A DNA stretch of 64,000 nucleotides from AC-32 sp963763475. Lineage in GTDB: Bacteria; Actinomycetota; Thermoleophilia; Gaiellales; Gaiellaceae. The notes under the pieces are model-generated. The model was not told the origin of the DNA, searched no databases, and was given only the letters and a program-made list of their open reading frames with translations. Positions 60,757 through 64,000 of the stretch are shown in pieces. Numbering within the stretch: the first letter of the stretch is position 1; each line of letters starts with the position of its first letter. The DNA lies in NCBI GenBank assembly GCA_963763475.1, contig CAVXOR010000003.1:540105-604104 (forward strand), in the 5' to 3' direction. Both the position numbers and the translations under genes were made by a program.

Positions 60757-60983
60757 CGCTCGAGCACCGGTGTGGTCACCTGGCGGACTGCTGCCTCGAA
60801 GTGGGCGGGACGACACGCAGTCGGCGCCAATGCGTCGCAGACCTGCGCGAAAGAGACCGCTAGCGTCTCCGCCGAGGGCGGTGGGTATGCAACCCCACCC
60901 TTGATGGGCGGGGGAACGGGGTCACGCGTGCGCGTGTACAACCTCGCGCTCGGTTCGTCGGGCGCGGCGGCGATAATCCGGGC
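60757..60983. other. 227-bp intergenic region before the RemA-like gene
   Basis: No gene. It has several G-rich and C-rich arms (GGCGGTGGG, CCCCACCC, GGGCGGGGG) that could form a hairpin near 60880-60915, and no clear promoter hexamers. Possibly a structured leader; nothing firmer can be said. Confidence 0.4.
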
Positions 60984-61340
60984 ATGGCGGACGGCAACCG
61001 GATGGTCTTCCTCGGCTTCGGCAAGTACGCGCGGGCCGACAAGATCTACGCGATCGAGCCGATCCGCGACGAGCGCCGCGGGCACGGGCGTCGCACGCTC
61101 GTCTGGGTCGAGGGCGTGAGCGAGCCGATCGTCGCCTCACGCACGGAGCGGACGATCCTCGCCGACATGGGCCAGGAGCAGGCGCTCGGCAAGCCGCTGC
61201 TCGACGAGGCGCTCGACCTCGCGCAGCGCCTGTCCGAGCAGTCGCAGAGCGGCGAAGTCGACCTCGCCGACCTCGGTCGCCGCGCGCGCCACCTGCTCGA
61301 GGCGACCGCCCGCCCGGACGACCCCGAGCAGCTCTTCTAG
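60984..61340 (+). CDS. RemA/DUF370-like protein
   Basis: 118 residues. The segment MVFLGFGKYARADKIYAIEPI followed by GHGRRTLVWVEGVSEPIVASRTERTIL has the layout of RemA (GYGN-type loop, ADRIxAI, then GRRTRAV and the end strand), a ring-forming DNA-binding regulator of extracellular-matrix genes in Bacillus. The helical C-terminal 50 residues are an addition absent from RemA. The target genes are unknown. Confidence 0.65.
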   Translation: MADGNRMVFLGFGKYARADKIYAIEPIRDERRGHGRRTLVWVEGVSEPIVASRTERTILADMGQEQALGKPLLDEALDLAQRLSEQSQSGEVDLADLGRRARHLLEATARPDDPEQLF

Positions 61341-61346
61341 CGAGTC

Positions 61347-62612
61347 TTGGAACCGTCCGAGATCCGCGAGCCGGGGCTCGTTCGCCGGCTGGCAATCGAC
61401 CTCGGCCCGCTCCGCCGCCACCCGCCCTTCCGCCGGCTGTTCATCGGCCAGACGATCTCGACCTTCGGCAGCGAGATCGCCGCCGTCGCGGCGCCGTTCC
61501 AGCTCTACCAGCTGACGCACTCGACGCTGCAGGTCGGCCTGCTCTCGATTTGCGAGCTCGATCCCGCTGCTGACGCTGACGATCGTCGGCGGCGCGATCG
61601 CAGACGCGGTCGACAAGCGAAGGCTGCTGCTCGTCACCGAGCTTCTGCTCGCGGTCGTCGCGCTCGGCTTCGCGTTCAACGCGTCGCTCGACCAGCCGCG
61701 GGTCTGGGCGATCTACGTGCTCGTGACGCTGGCGATGTCCGTCTTCTCGCTCGGCGTCGCGGGCATGAACAGCGTCATCCCACGGCTCGTCCAGCAGGAC
61801 GAGCTGACCGCGGCGATCACGATCGAGAACGTCTACGGCAGCACGACCAACGTCGCCGGGCCCGCGCTGGGCGGCTTGCTGATCGCCGTGCTCGGGCCTG
61901 AAGGGCGCGTACCTGCTCGACGCCGCCACCTTCACGGCGTCGCTCTGGTCGGTCTGGCGGCTGCCGGCGCTGCGCCCCGGCCCACGACGCGGAACGGCCG
62001 AGCCTGCGCACGATCGCCGAGGGCTTCCGCTTCGTCCGGCGGAAGAAGGCGCTGCTCGGCATGTTCCTCGTCGACTCGAACGCGATGGTGTTCGGGATGC
62101 CGCGGGCGCTCTTCCCGGCGCTCGCGCTCGAGCGCTTCCACGGCGGAGCGGGCGTCCTGGGCCTGATGTACGCCGCCCCGTACGCGGGCGCGCTCGCCGC
62201 CTCGCTGGTCTCCGGCTGGATCAACCATGTCCGCCGGCAGGGCCTGATCGTGGCGATCGCCGCGGCGCTCTGGGGAGTCGCGATCGCTGCCTTCGGCTTC
62301 GCCGAGACGCTCTGGCTCGCCCTGCTGCTGCTCGCGGCCGCGGGCGCCGCCGACAACGTCAGCGCGGTCCTGCGCGGGACGATGCTCTGGACGATCACGC
62401 CGGACCCGCTGCGAGGCCGCGTCTCCGGGATCGAGTTCGCGCAGGTGGCGGCGACGCCGGCGCTCGGGAACGTCGAGGCCGGCCTCGTCGCCTCGCTCAC
62501 GAGCCTGCGCTTCTCGATCGTCTCCGGCGGCCTCGCCTGCGTCGGCGGTACCTTCCTGATCGCTCTTGCCGTCCCCGCACTCATCCGCTACGACGCGCGC
62601 GCTCCCGGCTGA
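61347..62612 (+). pseudogene. MFS transporter with three single-base frameshifts
   Basis: The protein can be followed only by changing frame near 61552, 61896 and 61981, each needing removal of one G or C. Pieces read LFIGQTISTFGSEIAAVAAPFQLYQL, then IPLLTLTIVGGAIADAVDKR, then KGAYLLDAATFTASLWSVWRL, then RRKKALLGMFLVDSNAMVFG to the end. Together they make a 12-span exporter of the EntS/DHA3-like type, about 420 residues. The three insertions add up to three bases, so the frame is restored for the second half. It may be a true pseudogene or a local sequencing problem. Confidence 0.75.
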
Positions 62613-63162
62613 GGCTTTCGCCGACAGCGTGCACGAGGTCGCGCCGGCGCTGATCGGCGCGACGCTGCTCGTCGACGGCGTCGGCGGGCGGATCGTCGAG
62701 GTCGAGGCCTATGACCACGAGGACCCGGCGAGCCACGGCTACCGCGGCCGTACCGAGCGGAACGCCGCGATGTTCGGCCCGCCCGGACACGCGTACGTCT
62801 ACCGCTCGTACGGCATCCACTGGTGCCTGAACCTCGTCTGCGAGGACGAGGGCGTGGCGAACGCCGTGCTCGTGCGGGCGCTCGAGCCGACGCACGGGCT
62901 CGACACGATGCGCGAGCGGCGGAGGCTCGACGACCCGCGGCTCTTCTGCAGCGGGCCTGGTCGGCTCTGCCAGGCGCTCGGCGTCACGCGCGAGCACGAC
63001 GGCCTCCCGCTCGACCGGCCGCCCTTCGAGCTGCTCGCGGCCGAGGACGCGGTCGAGGTGGCTCGCGGGCCCCGCATCGGGATCACGCGCGCGGTCGAGC
63101 TGCCGTGGCGCTACGCCGAGGCGGGCTCGAGGTTTCTCAGTCGCGCTTTACGACCAGCGTGA
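62566..63162 (+). CDS. 3-methyladenine DNA glycosylase (AAG/MPG family)
   Basis: 198 residues from a TTG at 62566, overlapping the MFS end by 47 bp. The family is shown by IVEVEAYDHEDPASHGYRGRTERNAAMFG, GHAYVYRSYGIHWCLNLV and ANAVLVRALEP, GPGRLCQALGV. The catalytic Glu is in VEVEAY. It removes alkylated purines from DNA. The beginning could also lie slightly downstream, but LPAEAF near residue 13 belongs to the family start. Confidence 0.88.
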   Translation: MPSPHSSATTRALPAEAFADSVHEVAPALIGATLLVDGVGGRIVEVEAYDHEDPASHGYRGRTERNAAMFGPPGHAYVYRSYGIHWCLNLVCEDEGVANAVLVRALEPTHGLDTMRERRRLDDPRLFCSGPGRLCQALGVTREHDGLPLDRPPFELLAAEDAVEVARGPRIGITRAVELPWRYAEAGSRFLSRALRPA

Positions 63163-64000
63163 TGACGAGGCCGCGCTTGCCCGCCACGCCCCAGCGCGGC
63201 GTTTGGGCGATCACCTTCGCCGCCGCAGACGCGTCGTCGTCGGCTTTCCACTTGAAGTGGAGCCGCTCGAGCCGCGCCTTGGCTCGACCGAGTCGCAGGC
63301 CGACCACCTTGGGCACCTCACCCTGTAGCGCCTTCGGCACCACGAGCGTCACCTTGTCGTAGGACGAGAGCGTCCCCTTCGCCGGGAACTGCCGCACGAC
63401 GACGCCGAGCTTCTGCAACGGCTTCGCGGGCTCGTAGACGTACTGCGGCGTCAGCGGCTGGTCGGCGAGGCGGGCGTTCGCCTGCGAGATCGTGCTGCCG
63501 ACGACCCTGGGCACCGCGACCTCGTTGACCTTGCAGTCCGCCGTCCGGGCCGGGCCTTCGCCGGCGAAGTAGAGAACCTGCTTCGTGCTGTTGCAGTTGC
63601 CGTTGTCGAGCTCGAGCTGCCCGTCCCGGTAGACGACCGTGCGCGACACGGAGTAGGGGAGCGAGATGCTGGGGAAGTCCTTCGGCGGCGCGTGCAGGTA
63701 GGCGAGCGTGCGCTCCATGAACGTCTTCCAGATCAGCGCGGGAAAGGTTCCGCCGGCGACCGAGTCACCGTTGTACTCGGTCAGCATCGGCTTCAGCCGA
63801 GTGGGGTAGCCCACCCAGACGGCGGTGACGAGCTGTGGCGTGTAGCCGACGAACCACGCGTCGCCGTAGTTCTCCGTCGTGCCGGTCTTGCCGGCAACGG
63901 GGCGGCCGTCCGAGAGCTGGGCGCGCTTGCCCGTGCCGGCGCGCACGACACCTTGCAGCAGCGAGGTGACTAGCGCAGCCGTGTTCGCGGTCAGTGCGTG
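63137..64000 (-). CDS. Class A penicillin-binding protein with PASTA repeats, C-terminal part
   Basis: Partial; the N-terminus lies beyond the right edge. The last 287 codons are here. The transpeptidase end shows VAGKTGTTENYGDAWFVGYTPQLVTAVWVGY, with the KTG box, and GGTFPALIWKTFM. Two PASTA-like repeats follow (EVAVPRVVGSTISQANARL, GEVPKVVGLRLGRAKARLERL), ending KRGLVITLVVKRD. A bifunctional wall synthase acting outside the membrane. It converges on the glycosylase with 26 bp of overlap. Confidence 0.9.
   Translation of the reverse strand, partial: HALTANTAALVTSLLQGVVRAGTGKRAQLSDGRPVAGKTGTTENYGDAWFVGYTPQLVTAVWVGYPTRLKPMLTEYNGDSVAGGTFPALIWKTFMERTLAYLHAPPKDFPSISLPYSVSRTVVYRDGQLELDNGNCNSTKQVLYFAGEGPARTADCKVNEVAVPRVVGSTISQANARLADQPLTPQYVYEPAKPLQKLGVVVRQFPAKGTLSSYDKVTLVVPKALQGEVPKVVGLRLGRAKARLERLHFKWKADDDASAAAKVIAQTPRWGVAGKRGLVITLVVKRD

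Overview
The window is high-GC bacterial chromosome, most likely from an actinobacterium and by inference from Thermoleophilia (Gaiellales or Solirubrobacterales). The reasons are frequent GTG and TTG starts, a WhiG-type sigma factor, an actinobacterial sugar ABC transporter with a UgpC/MsiK-type ATPase, GatCAB, and several secreted YVTN, TolB, VCBS and PASTA proteins. Both ends cut a gene: a biotin carboxylase on the left and a class A penicillin-binding protein on the right.

Region by region: 1-5.7 kb holds a leucine-catabolism set (biotin carboxylase, crotonase, methylcrotonyl-CoA carboxylase beta) around a DapA-like aldolase/FAD-oxidase pair. 5.8-8.1 kb is a compact cluster of small genes (87-aa protein, STAS protein, thioredoxin-like protein without CxxC, two MpsC/DUF2294 paralogues). 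Three of its transcription units start with the same structured leader, whose last hairpin covers the Shine-Dalgarno sequence; this is the best candidate here for an undescribed system. 8.2-16.7 kb has an amidinohydrolase, tRNA-Trp, a sigma factor and a complete alpha-glucoside ABC uptake set with a GH13 glucosidase. 16.7-22 kb has housekeeping genes ending in tRNA-Gly.

22-32.3 kb is accessory DNA. Copies of the 3' half of tRNA-Gly recur at 27.7 kb and 32.2 kb, and an integrase remnant faces the tRNA, so two elements appear to have accreted in tandem. The first carries DUF4331, DyP peroxidase (frameshifted), crotonase and sulfite-oxidase-like genes. The second has sparse small genes, a duplicated 63-aa gene cassette and an inverted, probably RNA-forming repeat.

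32.3-64 kb returns to chromosomal backbone: a cyclic-nucleotide-binding thioredoxin-reductase-like flavoprotein, a two-component system, a Flp pilin, UdgX, tRNA-Cys, a large secreted propeller protein, HMG-CoA reductase, FolD, cold-shock protein, a TPR-cyclase, gatCAB, a LytM peptidase, serine biosynthesis (class V aminotransferase and serA), ilvE with a DegT enzyme, a RemA-like protein, a frameshifted MFS gene, an alkyladenine glycosylase and the PBP. A 100-bp two-hairpin repeat occurs in two convergent intergenic gaps (13.9 and 39.4 kb). All functional calls come from reading motifs; no database search was run.
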